Shown one piece after another: positions 22,814 through 31,087 of a DNA stretch of 64,000 bases. Source of the DNA: JAPHTQ01 sp050299175 (GTDB lineage Bacteria; Pseudomonadota; Gammaproteobacteria; Thiohalomonadales; Thiohalomonadaceae); NCBI GenBank assembly GCA_050299175.1, contig JBNKVM010000049.1:1-64000 (forward strand). Direction: 5' to 3'. A program made the position numbers and the translations under genes. Below the pieces are notes generated by a model. That model was given only the letters and a program-made list of their open reading frames with translations. It had not been told where the DNA came from and searched no databases. Each line of letters begins with the position of its first letter. Position 1 is the stretch's first letter.

Positions 22814-22853
22814 ACGGGGTGACCGGCCGATGCCTGTCACCCCGTTTTGTTTT
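22814..22853 (+). terminator. Terminator after the fadL-type gene
   Basis: A ten-base-pair stem (22814-22823 and 22836-22845) is followed by TTTGTTTT. It lies between the FadL-type gene and the exported protein downstream, so the latter either depends on read-through or has its own promoter. Confidence 0.85.
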
Positions 22854-22882
22854 ATATGCAGAAACGTTTCGGGGTGGTAAAG

Positions 22883-23815
22883 ATGATTAAGAAACTTTCG
22901 CTGGCATTCGCCATGTTACTTTCGGCTGTTGCGGTTCAGGCTGCAGATGTGAATCTCAAGCCATTTGTTCTTGCCGAGATCACGACAGGTGATGTGCCCA
23001 CTGTACAGAAACAGGCTGAGAAGAAATTAAAGGATGCCGGTTTTGAAATTGCCGGAAGTTATTCGCCCTACAAGGATGCTGCGGTAATCGCGATTACCAA
23101 CGATGCACTGAAGCAAAATGCAGCCAAAACGGAATTCGGTGGTTACGGTGCCGCGGTGCGGGTTTCGGTAACCAAGGTTGGTAACGATGTGCAGATCAGT
23201 TTTACCAATCCGACCTATATGGCTAATGCGTATCGCATGGCCGGTGATTTGACTGCTGTCACCAATAAACTTGGCAAGGTACTTGGGAACAAGGAAGATT
23301 TCGGTTCAACAAAAGGGCTGACTGTCACCAAGCTGCGCAAATATCACTACATGTTCGGCATGGAGTATTTCGACGATACCAATATGCACCTGCTTAACAT
23401 GTTCCCCAGTCATGAAAAAGCGGTGAAGACTGTGGAGAAGAATCTGGCCAAAGGCCTGGCTGGCGTTACCCAGGTTTATCGAATTCAGGTTCCCGGCAAG
23501 GACGAAGTGGTATTCGGCGTCGGTCTGAAGGCACCGCCCGGAGGCGGAGACAAGTACATGGATGACGGGTATATTATGAGCGTCATTGATTTCAAGGAAC
23601 TCAAATCCACGGCGCATTTGCCCTATGAGATTTTGGTTTCCGGTGATAAGGTGTATCATCTCTACGCCCGTTTCCGGATAGCCATCGATTTTCCGGATCT
23701 CTCAATGATGGGCGAGAACAGCTTTATGAACATCATTCAAACACCGGAAGCGGTTAAAAAGGCGTTAACCCTTGTCGCCGACGGCAAAGTGAAGGATGAT
23801 TACTGGCAGCAATAG
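22883..23815 (+). CDS. Exported protein of unknown function
   Basis: I do not recognise this 310-residue protein with confidence. Residues 1-20 form a clean Sec signal peptide ending in VQA. The mature protein is soluble alpha/beta. The first half (about 28-150) resembles DUF302-like folds in layout: LAEITTGDVPTVQKQAEKKL, then GFEIAGSYSPY and later NPTYMANAYRM. The second half (about 165-290) contains a similar beta-rich block (KYHYMFGMEYF...VYRIQVPGKDEVVFGVGL). It has no haem motif and no cysteine pairs. The ATG at 22883 is preferred because it opens the signal peptide directly. It follows the FadL-type gene, so it may work at the outer membrane with it (inference). Confidence 0.6.
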   Translation: MIKKLSLAFAMLLSAVAVQAADVNLKPFVLAEITTGDVPTVQKQAEKKLKDAGFEIAGSYSPYKDAAVIAITNDALKQNAAKTEFGGYGAAVRVSVTKVGNDVQISFTNPTYMANAYRMAGDLTAVTNKLGKVLGNKEDFGSTKGLTVTKLRKYHYMFGMEYFDDTNMHLLNMFPSHEKAVKTVEKNLAKGLAGVTQVYRIQVPGKDEVVFGVGLKAPPGGGDKYMDDGYIMSVIDFKELKSTAHLPYEILVSGDKVYHLYARFRIAIDFPDLSMMGENSFMNIIQTPEAVKKALTLVADGKVKDDYWQQ

Positions 23816-24219
23816 TCAGCAAAGAATACTCTGGGGGGAGTATATAAAAAGAAGCCATAAAGGCCGTAAGGATATTCTGCTACCACAGTGCGGATTTGGA
23901 CAGGAAGTCCGAAAATCAACTCTAGCCCCGCTATAAGCGGGGCTTTTTTATGTCCAGGGATTGGACGGGGCGCTCACGCACGTCCCTGTGCTACGCGACA
24001 TTTGTGCATCCTTGCACGGCATATGCCGCGGGTGCATGGACGCACAGGAGCGGCGCATGTCCGGAATAACGCTAAACCCATGAAAAATTTGGCCGGATCG
24101 GGTAATCTTTGCTCCTTTCCGCAGCACTGGGAGCGGATGCCAGGCCGCAGACCTGCCAGAAATACCGCAGACTTTCCCAAGCTGTTGTTCTATAGGCTCT
24201 TTTCAATCAGGGGTGGTGG
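23816..24219. other. Gene-free spacer before glyA
   Basis: This 404-bp stretch holds the terminator at 23924-23949 and no supported gene. A small hairpin (GGAC/GTCC arms, about 23897-23910) precedes the terminator. Further on are the perfect palindrome CGGCATATGCCG near 24018-24029 and repeated GTGCAT words. A plus-strand frame that is open at 23888-24238 shows no protein-like composition. The upstream region of glyA may carry regulation, but I could not match it to a known riboswitch. Confidence 0.5.
23924..23949 (+). terminator. Rho-independent terminator
   Basis: Perfect 8-bp arms (23924-23931 and 23937-23944) around TATAA are followed by five T residues. It lies about 108 bp after the stop codon of the exported protein and ends that transcript. 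Confidence 0.9.
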
Positions 24220-25476
24220 ATGTTCAGCAAAGAGATGACGATTCGTGGATACGACGACGAACTGTGGAATGCCATGGAGCAGGAGCGGGTTCGCCAGGAG
24301 GAGCATATCGAACTGATTGCCTCCGAGAACTACACCAGCCCCCGTGTGATGGCTGCCCAGGGTTCCGTACTGACCAACAAGTATGCCGAAGGTTATCCGG
24401 GCAAGCGCTATTATGGCGGTTGTGAGTATGTCGATGTGGCCGAGCAACTGGCCATCGACCGGGTTAAGGAGCTGTTTGGCGCCGATTACGCCAACGTCCA
24501 ACCCCATTCCGGTTCTCAGGCCAATGCCGCAGTCTATATGGCACTGGTTCAGCCGGGCGATACCATTCTGGGTATGAGTCTGGCCCATGGCGGTCACCTG
24601 ACCCACGGTGCCAAACCTAACTTTTCCGGCAAAATTTATAACGCCATCCAGTATGGCCTGAATCCCGAGACCGGCGAAATCGACTACGAAGAGGTCGAAC
24701 GTCTGGCCCGCGAGCACAAGCCGAAGATGATCGTTGCCGGTTTCTCCGCCTATTCCCGTGTCGTGGATTGGCAGCGTTTTCGCGATATCGCCGACGAAGT
24801 GGGCGCTTACCTGTTTGTTGATATGGCTCACGTTGCAGGCCTGATCGCCGCTGGCGTTTATCCCAGTCCGGTACAGATCGCCGATGTGACGACTTCCACT
24901 ACCCACAAAACCCTGCGTGGTCCTCGTGGCGGTATTATCCTGGCCAAGGCTAACGAAGAGATCGAGAAGAAGCTGAATTCACTGGTTTTTCCTGGTACTC
25001 AGGGTGGTCCGCTGATGCACGTAATCGCGGGCAAGGCGGTGGCTTTCAAGGAGGCGCTGGAGCCGGAATTCAAAACCTATCAAGCCCAGGTGGTTACCAA
25101 TGCGCGTGCCATGGCCAAGGTGTTTATTGAGCGTGGTTACGATGTCGTTTCAGGTGGCACCGACAATCACCTGTTCCTGCTTAGCTTCATTAAGCAGGAA
25201 CTGACTGGCAAAGACGTTGATGCCTGGTTGGGCGCGTCGAACATCACCGTAAACAAGAATTCGGTACCCAATGATCCGCAGTCACCTTTTGTTACTTCGG
25301 GTATTCGTATCGGTACCCCGGCGATTACCACCCGCGGCTTCGGTGAGGCTGAGGCGAGCGAACTGGCCGGCTGGATCTGTGACGTGATCGATTCGCGTGG
25401 TGACAGCAAGGTTATCGATGAAGTGAAAGAGAAGGTGCTGAAGGTCTGCAAGCGGCTGCCGGTTTACGCAGACTGA
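24220..25476 (+). CDS. glyA: Serine hydroxymethyltransferase
   Basis: This PLP enzyme interconverts serine and glycine and supplies 5,10-methylene-tetrahydrofolate. The 418-residue product has the usual length. The PLP-binding lysine lies in TTSTTHKTLRGPRGG near residue 230, and the N-terminal EEHIELIASENYTSPRVM block is diagnostic. The ATG at 24220 follows GGGGTGG; a second in-frame ATG five codons later is possible. It leads a run with nrdR and the riboflavin genes, an order common in gammaproteobacteria. Confidence 0.96.
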   Translation: MFSKEMTIRGYDDELWNAMEQERVRQEEHIELIASENYTSPRVMAAQGSVLTNKYAEGYPGKRYYGGCEYVDVAEQLAIDRVKELFGADYANVQPHSGSQANAAVYMALVQPGDTILGMSLAHGGHLTHGAKPNFSGKIYNAIQYGLNPETGEIDYEEVERLAREHKPKMIVAGFSAYSRVVDWQRFRDIADEVGAYLFVDMAHVAGLIAAGVYPSPVQIADVTTSTTHKTLRGPRGGIILAKANEEIEKKLNSLVFPGTQGGPLMHVIAGKAVAFKEALEPEFKTYQAQVVTNARAMAKVFIERGYDVVSGGTDNHLFLLSFIKQELTGKDVDAWLGASNITVNKNSVPNDPQSPFVTSGIRIGTPAITTRGFGEAEASELAGWICDVIDSRGDSKVIDEVKEKVLKVCKRLPVYAD

Positions 25477-25489
25477 ATGATTTCCTGTC

Positions 25490-26011
25490 ATGCGCTGCCC
25501 GTTCTGCAGTGAACCCGATACCAAGGTGATCGACTCGCGTCTCGCCAACGAGGGCGATTCGGTGCGCCGCCGCCGCGAGTGTGTGACCTGCGGCGAGCGT
25601 TTTACCACTTTCGAGACTGCTGAACTGGTGATGCCGCGTATCGTCAAACGCGACGGTACGCGTGCGCCGTTCGATGATGACAAGCTGCGTTCCGGCATTA
25701 TGCGTGCGCTGGAAAAACGTCCGGTACAGATGGAAGCGATCGAAGAATCGATCAATCACATCAAACACAAGTTGCGGGCGACCGGTGACCGTGAGGTTAA
25801 TTCACGCCAATTGGGTGAATGGGTCATGGATGAACTGCGTGAACTGGATGAAGTGGCCTATGTTCGTTTTGCCTCAGTCTATCGTAGCTTCCAGGATGTG
25901 AACGCCTTCCGCGAAGAGATCGAACGGATGCAGAAGGAACCGCCGCCCGCGGTAAAGAAGAATCAGCTTTCGTTGCTGGATACTTCCAGGACCGACAAAC
26001 AGAAAAGATGA
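25490..26011 (+). CDS. nrdR: Transcriptional repressor NrdR
   Basis: NrdR represses ribonucleotide reductase genes when bound to (d)ATP. The protein begins with a zinc ribbon (C3, C6, C31, C34) and RRRREC. The ATP-cone domain (about residues 49-139) includes VKRDGTRAPFDDDKLRSGI. The C-terminal tail is short and charged. At 173 residues it is slightly longer than the common 150. It lies 13 bp after glyA and 6 bp before ribD, so it is co-transcribed with both. Confidence 0.96.
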   Translation: MRCPFCSEPDTKVIDSRLANEGDSVRRRRECVTCGERFTTFETAELVMPRIVKRDGTRAPFDDDKLRSGIMRALEKRPVQMEAIEESINHIKHKLRATGDREVNSRQLGEWVMDELRELDEVAYVRFASVYRSFQDVNAFREEIERMQKEPPPAVKKNQLSLLDTSRTDKQKR

Positions 26012-26017
26012 TCCAGG

Positions 26018-27130
26018 ATGAGTGAATTTACTGCCACTGACATTGCGATGATGAGCCGTGCCCTGCAACTGGCTGAGCGCGGGCTCTACAGCACCGATCC
26101 CAATCCACGTGTGGGGTGCGTACTGGCGATTGAAGGGCAGGTTATCGCCGAGGGTTGGCACGAAGTCGCTGGCGGGCCCCACGCGGAGATTGTGGCGCTG
26201 GAGCAGGCGGGCGAGATGGCGAAAGGTGCAACCGCCTATGTCACGCTGGAACCCTGTTGCCATCATGGCAAGACGCCACCCTGCAGCGAGGCATTGATTA
26301 AGGCTGGTGTGGCACGTGTGGTCGCGGCGATGGAAGATCCTAACCCGAAAGTTGCCGGACAGGGTTTGCAGCAACTACGTGAGGCAGGTATTGAGGTAGC
26401 CAGTGGTCTGCTGCAGGCTCAGGCCGAAGCGCTCAACTCAGGTTTTGTCCGGCGCATGCGTGAGCAGCGGCCGATGATTCGCTGCAAACTGGCGATGAGC
26501 CTCGATGGGCGTACCGCGATGGCCTCGGGTGAAAGTAAATGGATCACCGGATCTGCGGCTCGGGAAGATGTGCAGCGTTTGCGTGCACGCAGCTCCGCGA
26601 TCATGAGTGGTATCGGTACGATTCTGGCAGACGATCCGTCGCTGACCGTTCGCGATGCTGCCGGGGAACTGGCAGAGCGCCAGCCGTTACGTGTGGTGCT
26701 CGATCCGCACCTGAGTACACCACCTGAAGCACGCTTCATTGTTCAACCGGGTAAATCGTTGATCGTGACCGCAGTGGAAGAGCCGGAACTGCAGGAGCAA
26801 CTGGAGCAGGCGGGCGCCGAGGTTATCTACCTGCCCAACGGCGGGGATGCTATCGATCTGCATGCTCTGATGGGTGTATTGGCTAGCCGCGAGATTAACG
26901 AAGTATTGCTGGAGACTGGCGCCATTCTTAGCGGCGCGGTGTTACGCGCCGGGATCATCGATGAACTGGTGATCTACATGGCACCGAAGCTGATGGGGGA
27001 TGGTGCCCGCGGCCTGTTCCATACTCCGGATCTGGAGAGTCTGGCCGATGCGGTACAACTCTCGGTTAAGGATATCCGGGCAGTTGGTGACGACTGGCGG
27101 ATCACTGCTGCTATCCAGCAGGAGAACTGA
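26018..27130 (+). CDS. ribD: Bifunctional riboflavin deaminase/reductase RibD
   Basis: RibD carries out the second and third steps of riboflavin synthesis: deamination of the pyrimidine and NADPH-dependent reduction of the ribosyl chain. The 370-residue protein has the N-terminal zinc deaminase domain, with HAE at 55-57 and PCCHHGKTPPC around 79-89. The reductase domain starts at about 150 (RPMIRCKLAMSLDGRTAM). The stop codon overlaps the ribE start by one base, so the two are coupled. Confidence 0.97.
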   Translation: MSEFTATDIAMMSRALQLAERGLYSTDPNPRVGCVLAIEGQVIAEGWHEVAGGPHAEIVALEQAGEMAKGATAYVTLEPCCHHGKTPPCSEALIKAGVARVVAAMEDPNPKVAGQGLQQLREAGIEVASGLLQAQAEALNSGFVRRMREQRPMIRCKLAMSLDGRTAMASGESKWITGSAAREDVQRLRARSSAIMSGIGTILADDPSLTVRDAAGELAERQPLRVVLDPHLSTPPEARFIVQPGKSLIVTAVEEPELQEQLEQAGAEVIYLPNGGDAIDLHALMGVLASREINEVLLETGAILSGAVLRAGIIDELVIYMAPKLMGDGARGLFHTPDLESLADAVQLSVKDIRAVGDDWRITAAIQQEN

Positions 27131-27798
27131 TGTTTACCGGGATAATTGAGGCGGTCGGCAAGGTAAGGACGATGGCGCCTGTCGGTGGCGACATGCGTCT
27201 GACGATCGACAGTGGCAAGCTGGACCTCTCCGATGTCGTGCTCGGTGACAGTATTGCCGTGAATGGCGTTTGTCTGACGGTGGTGGCATTGAGCGACAAC
27301 GGCTTTAGTGCCGATGTCTCGCGAGAGACGATGAGTCATAGCTCCTTTGCCCAGCTAAAGACCGGCAGCCGAGTCAATCTGGAAAAGGCGCTGATGCCGA
27401 CCAGCCGCCTTGGGGGACATCTGGTTAGCGGCCATGTGGACGGGGTTGGCGAGATACTACAACGTTCCGAAGATGCCCGTTCGATACGCTTGCGGGTCAG
27501 GGCTCCCGACGAACTGGCACGTTACATTGCGCACAAGGGTTCGATCACCGTCGACGGGATCAGCCTCACGGTCAACGCGATCGACGGCGCGATCTTTGAA
27601 TTAAACATTGTGCCCCATACTTCTCAGGAGACGACGGTCGATGAGTTTGTCTCTGGCCGTAAAGTGAACCTGGAAGTAGACCTGATCGCGCGTTATCTCG
27701 AGCGTCTTTTGCAGGGCGATCAGGCAGCAAAACAGACACAGGGTATCAGCGAGGCATTCCTCGCTGAGCACGGATTTTTATCAGCACGTCGACACTGA
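27130..27798 (+). CDS. ribE: Riboflavin synthase alpha subunit
   Basis: It dismutates two lumazine molecules to riboflavin. The 222-residue protein consists of two similar lumazine-binding barrels (about residues 1-97 and 98-200). The first starts with MFTGIIEAVGKV, and the second has the parallel HLVSGHVDGVGEI and SITVDGISLTVN blocks. The C-terminus forms the trimerisation helix. The gene overlaps ribD by 1 nt and is followed by ribBA after 26 bp. Confidence 0.96.
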   Translation: MFTGIIEAVGKVRTMAPVGGDMRLTIDSGKLDLSDVVLGDSIAVNGVCLTVVALSDNGFSADVSRETMSHSSFAQLKTGSRVNLEKALMPTSRLGGHLVSGHVDGVGEILQRSEDARSIRLRVRAPDELARYIAHKGSITVDGISLTVNAIDGAIFELNIVPHTSQETTVDEFVSGRKVNLEVDLIARYLERLLQGDQAAKQTQGISEAFLAEHGFLSARRH

Positions 27799-27824
27799 GC
27801 GGCGTAAGCGAGAAATAGAAGAAC

Positions 27825-28931
27825 ATGGCATTAAATAGCATTGAAGAGATCATCGACGATATTCGTCAGGGCAAAATGGTTATCCTGATGGACGATGAGG
27901 ATCGTGAGAACGAAGGCGACCTGATCATGGCTGCGTCCATGGTGCGTCCGGAAGATATTAACTTCATGGCCCGTTACGGCCGTGGTCTGATCTGCCTGAC
28001 CCTGACCCGCGAGCGTTGCCAGCAGTTAAAGTTGCCGCTGATGGTCAGCGATACCAACGACAAGCACGGTACCAACTTTACCGTTTCCATCGAAGCCGCG
28101 GAGGGTGTTACGACAGGTATCTCCGCCTATGATCGGGCGATGACCGTGCGTGCCGCAGTGGCACCCAATGCCACTGCCGAGGATATCGTTCAGCCGGGAC
28201 ATATCTTTCCCCTGATGGCTCAGCCAGGTGGCGTACTGACCCGTGCCGGTCACACCGAAGCGGGCTGTGATCTGGCTCGGCTGGCCGGACTCGAACCCTC
28301 ATCGGTGATCGTCGAGATCCTCAACGAAGACGGTACCATGGCGCGTCGTCCCGACCTGGAAACATTCGCGGCGGAGCATAACGTCAAGATCGGTACCGTG
28401 GCTGATCTGATCCATTACCGTCTGCACAACGAGCCGACGGTAGAGCGGGTTGCCGAGTGCGCCATGCCGACCCGTTACGGCGATTTCAAACTGTTTGCCT
28501 ATCGCGATCAACTGAGTCATGAAATGCACCTGGCCCTGGTCAAGGGCGAGTTGAATCATGATGATCCGGCGTTGGTTCGTGTACACTTGCAGGACACGCT
28601 GTGCGATCTGTTTGGCAGTGAACGCAATTGCGGGCGCTCACTGGAAAACGCGCTGCGCCGTATCGATGCAGAAGGGCAGGGCGTGGTGATTATTCTGCAG
28701 CGTAAGGAAGATACGGAAAAATTGCTGCGTCGGATCAAGGATTACGAAATGGAAGATAAGGGGGTGCCCCTGGCCGAGGCCGAGAAAGGCGACGACCTGC
28801 GAACCTATGGTATCGGCGCGCAGATATTGATCGACCTTGGTGTCAGCCATATGCGAGTGCTGGGGACACCGCGCAAGCTGCATGCACTTTCCGGCTTTGG
28901 CCTGGATGTGGTTGAATACATCAACGATTAA
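27825..28931 (+). CDS. ribBA: DHBP synthase fused to degenerate GTP cyclohydrolase II domain
   Basis: The N-terminal half (about residues 1-205) is a normal 3,4-dihydroxy-2-butanone-4-phosphate synthase, with DDEDRENEGDL (23-33) and the HTEAGCDL block near 143. The C-terminal half is GTP-cyclohydrolase-II-like, but the zinc site is broken. The canonical three cysteines of the CLTGDALFSLRCDC region are replaced: the stretch 252-270 reads RVHLQDTLCDLFGSERNCG, with Arg267 where the second cysteine belongs and no cysteine at the first position. The enzyme is therefore probably a RibBX-type protein, active only for RibB. A separate functional ribA would then be needed elsewhere; none is in the window. 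Confidence 0.9.
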   Translation: MALNSIEEIIDDIRQGKMVILMDDEDRENEGDLIMAASMVRPEDINFMARYGRGLICLTLTRERCQQLKLPLMVSDTNDKHGTNFTVSIEAAEGVTTGISAYDRAMTVRAAVAPNATAEDIVQPGHIFPLMAQPGGVLTRAGHTEAGCDLARLAGLEPSSVIVEILNEDGTMARRPDLETFAAEHNVKIGTVADLIHYRLHNEPTVERVAECAMPTRYGDFKLFAYRDQLSHEMHLALVKGELNHDDPALVRVHLQDTLCDLFGSERNCGRSLENALRRIDAEGQGVVIILQRKEDTEKLLRRIKDYEMEDKGVPLAEAEKGDDLRTYGIGAQILIDLGVSHMRVLGTPRKLHALSGFGLDVVEYIND

Positions 28932-28979
28932 GCTTTTTTGCGCCGATAACGGGCGCCAACCTGAAAAGGGAAATACGAG

Positions 28980-29456
28980 ATGGCTGAGATCAAGAGTTAC
29001 GAAGGCGGCATGGTAATCGACGGCGCACGCTTCGCCATTGTTGTCGGACGCTTCAATAGCTTTGTAGTGGAAAGCCTGCTGGACGGTGCACTCGACACCC
29101 TCAAGCGCCATGGTGCCAATGAGAAAGATATTGAGATCGCACGGGTTCCCGGCGCCTTTGAAATCCCGCTGGCCTGCAAGCAGATGGCGGCAAGCAAAAA
29201 ATACGATGCGATTATTGCCCTCGGCGCGGTGATTCGCGGCGGCACACCGCACTTCGAATTTGTTGCCGGTGAATGCGGTAAGGGTCTGGCGCAGGTGATG
29301 ATGGAATACGGTATTCCGGTTGCCTTCGGCGTACTGACCGTCGATACCATCGAACAGGCGATTGAACGTGCCGGTACCAAGGCGGGCAACAAGGGTGTCG
29401 AGGCTACGCTCTCCGCTATCGAAATGGTTAACCTGTTGCCGCAGTTGTCCAAATAA
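28980..29456 (+). CDS. ribH: 6,7-dimethyl-8-ribityllumazine synthase
   Basis: It condenses the pyrimidine from the RibD/phosphatase route with the RibB product to give lumazine. The 158-residue product has the family's GRFNSFVVESLLDGALDTL start, VPGAFEIPLACK and GAVIRGGTPHFEFVAGE with the active-site histidine, and a C-terminal GNKGVEATLSAIEM. It is the last of the four riboflavin genes. A MITE-like element separates it from nusB. Confidence 0.97.
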   Translation: MAEIKSYEGGMVIDGARFAIVVGRFNSFVVESLLDGALDTLKRHGANEKDIEIARVPGAFEIPLACKQMAASKKYDAIIALGAVIRGGTPHFEFVAGECGKGLAQVMMEYGIPVAFGVLTVDTIEQAIERAGTKAGNKGVEATLSAIEMVNLLPQLSK

Positions 29457-29492
29457 TCTGAATAATTGCGCAAAGTTTCTCTGGAAAAAAAT

Positions 29493-29641
29493 ATATGGGT
29501 ACCTCTAAAAATTCAATCAAGACGATGAGTGCAAGGCGAAAAGCGACGAAAAAGCGCAGTTTACATGGAGTAAATGAGCATTTTGAGGGGCTTTTCAACG
29601 CCGCAATCGCGGCTTCAGTGGATTATTAGAGGTACCCATAT
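29493..29641. mobile_element. MITE-like 149-bp element with 16-bp perfect terminal inverted repeats
   Basis: Perfect terminal inverted repeats lie at 29493-29508 and 29626-29641 (ATATGGGTACCTCTAA and its complement). Between them are 117 bp with no gene. It contains AAAAGCGACGAAAAAGCG and a short CGCAATCGCG palindrome. It looks like a non-autonomous element inserted between ribH and nusB. Its right end supplies GAGGT 7 nt before the nusB ATG and the first two bases of that ATG (29640-29641). It has no transposase, and target duplication cannot be judged because the repeat ends run into AT-rich flanks. Confidence 0.7.
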
Positions 29642-30074
29642 GAGTAATGCCCGAAGCCTTGCACGCGAGCGCGCCATGCAGGCGCTATACCAATGGCAGA
29701 TGACCAGCCAGTCTCCTGATGAAATCGAAAAGCAGTTTATCGAAGAGCAGGAGATGAAGGGCGTCGATAAAAAATACTTTAGCGAGTTGTTGCATGAAGT
29801 GCCGTCACGACAGGGCGAGCTGGATGCGCATGGTGCTGAAGTGTTGGACCGACCATTGGCACAGGTGGACCCGGTGGAGCAGGCGATCCTGCGAATCGGT
29901 ATCTATGAACTGCAACAGCGCATCGATATTCCCTATCGTGTCGTGATCAATGAGATGGTTGAACTGGCCAAGCAGTTCGGCGCGGAACAGGGCCATAAAT
30001 TCATCAACGGCACGTTGGATAAGTTGGCCAAGAAATTGCGCAGTGTTGAGGTGAATGCCCGTCAACGTTCATGA
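29640..30074 (+). CDS. nusB: Transcription antitermination factor NusB
   Basis: NusB binds boxA RNA with NusE and supports rRNA antitermination. The 144-residue protein begins MSNARSLARERAMQALYQWQ and contains the VDPVEQAILRIGIYEL and PYRVVINEMVELAKQFG blocks, all typical. An open frame continues 22 codons upstream inside the inverted-repeat element, but the ATG at 29640 gives the normal N-terminus. Its Shine-Dalgarno sequence (GAGGT) is part of the element's right terminal repeat. The order ribH-nusB-thiL-pgpA is the standard gammaproteobacterial one. Confidence 0.95.
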   Translation: MSNARSLARERAMQALYQWQMTSQSPDEIEKQFIEEQEMKGVDKKYFSELLHEVPSRQGELDAHGAEVLDRPLAQVDPVEQAILRIGIYELQQRIDIPYRVVINEMVELAKQFGAEQGHKFINGTLDKLAKKLRSVEVNARQRS

Positions 30075-30113
30075 AGATTGTCACATGACATTACACGGTG
30101 AATGGCACCCACC

Positions 30114-31085
30114 ATGTCCCTGAACGAATTCTCTATTATTGAACGTTATTTCACCCGCGCAACATGTCGCAACGATGTGGTGCTGGGCGTCGGTGATGAT
30201 GCTGCATTGTTGCAGGTCCCTCATGGTATGCAACTCGCAGTGAGCGTCGACACGCTGATTGCCGGTCGTCACTTTCCACTCGATACCCATCCAACCGCTA
30301 TCGGTTACAAGTCTCTGGCAGTCAATCTCAGTGATATGGCTGCGATGGGAGCGAAACCTGCCTGGGTAACCCTTTCTCTGTCAATGCCTGACTCGGACGA
30401 AAAGTTCATTGAAAGCTTTGCCAAAGGTTTCTTCTCTTTGGCGCAAGAGTATGGGGTGGAATTGGTTGGCGGTGATACCGTTCGTGGGTCACTCGCGTGC
30501 ACCGTACAAATTCAGGGTTTCATTCCTGCTGGTAGCGCACTGTTACGTGGTGGTGCCAACGCCGGAGATTACATCTACGTCACCGGAAGTTTGGGCGATG
30601 CGGGTGCCGGGTTAAAGCTTAAGCAGGATGGAATAACTGTTGACGATGAAATGGCTGGCCGACTGATTCGTCGTCTGGAATATCCTTCACCGCGTGTTGC
30701 TGAGGGGAGTTCGTTGCGTGGTATTGCCTCATCAGCCATTGATATCTCCGATGGGCTGTTGGCGGACTTGCAACACACCCTCGAAAGTAGCGGTTGTGCA
30801 GCCGAGCTTCAATTGGATGCGATTCCTCAATCAGCGGCACTACAACTTTTTTCTGCGGACAGTACCGAGCGACTGCATCTGGCGTTAAGCGCGGGTGATG
30901 ATTACGAACTCTGTTTTACCGTGTCACCACATAATGTCATGGAACTGGAGCGTGTTACGGCAGGCTGGGATTGCCGGGTGACGCGTATCGGTCAAATCGT
31001 CGAGGGAGAGGGGATTCGTCTCCTGGGTATGGAAAGCGAAGCGCTGCATGATATTGTCTCCGGCTTCGATCACTTTCGGGAGTAA
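30114..31085 (+). CDS. thiL: Thiamine-monophosphate kinase
   Basis: ThiL phosphorylates thiamine monophosphate to the active diphosphate cofactor. The 323-residue product has GVGDDAALLQ near residue 27, VSVDTLIAGRHFP near 45, and the AVNLSDMAAMGAKP and VGGDTVRG blocks of the PurM-like fold. Two starts are possible: ATG 30102 lies directly against the GGTG and ATG 30114 lies 13 nt from it. I use 30114 because MSLNEFSII matches the usual N-terminus better. It is 40 bp after nusB and 2 bp before pgpA. Confidence 0.93.
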   Translation: MSLNEFSIIERYFTRATCRNDVVLGVGDDAALLQVPHGMQLAVSVDTLIAGRHFPLDTHPTAIGYKSLAVNLSDMAAMGAKPAWVTLSLSMPDSDEKFIESFAKGFFSLAQEYGVELVGGDTVRGSLACTVQIQGFIPAGSALLRGGANAGDYIYVTGSLGDAGAGLKLKQDGITVDDEMAGRLIRRLEYPSPRVAEGSSLRGIASSAIDISDGLLADLQHTLESSGCAAELQLDAIPQSAALQLFSADSTERLHLALSAGDDYELCFTVSPHNVMELERVTAGWDCRVTRIGQIVEGEGIRLLGMESEALHDIVSGFDHFRE

Positions 31086-31087
31086 GC

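Noticed and set aside
24220..24235. Known folate or glycine riboswitch directly before glyA
   Set aside because: I could not match any riboswitch core in the preceding 270 bp by eye.
23888..24238. 116-codon plus-strand frame upstream of glyA
   Set aside because: It runs through a terminator and into glyA in another frame; composition is not protein-like.
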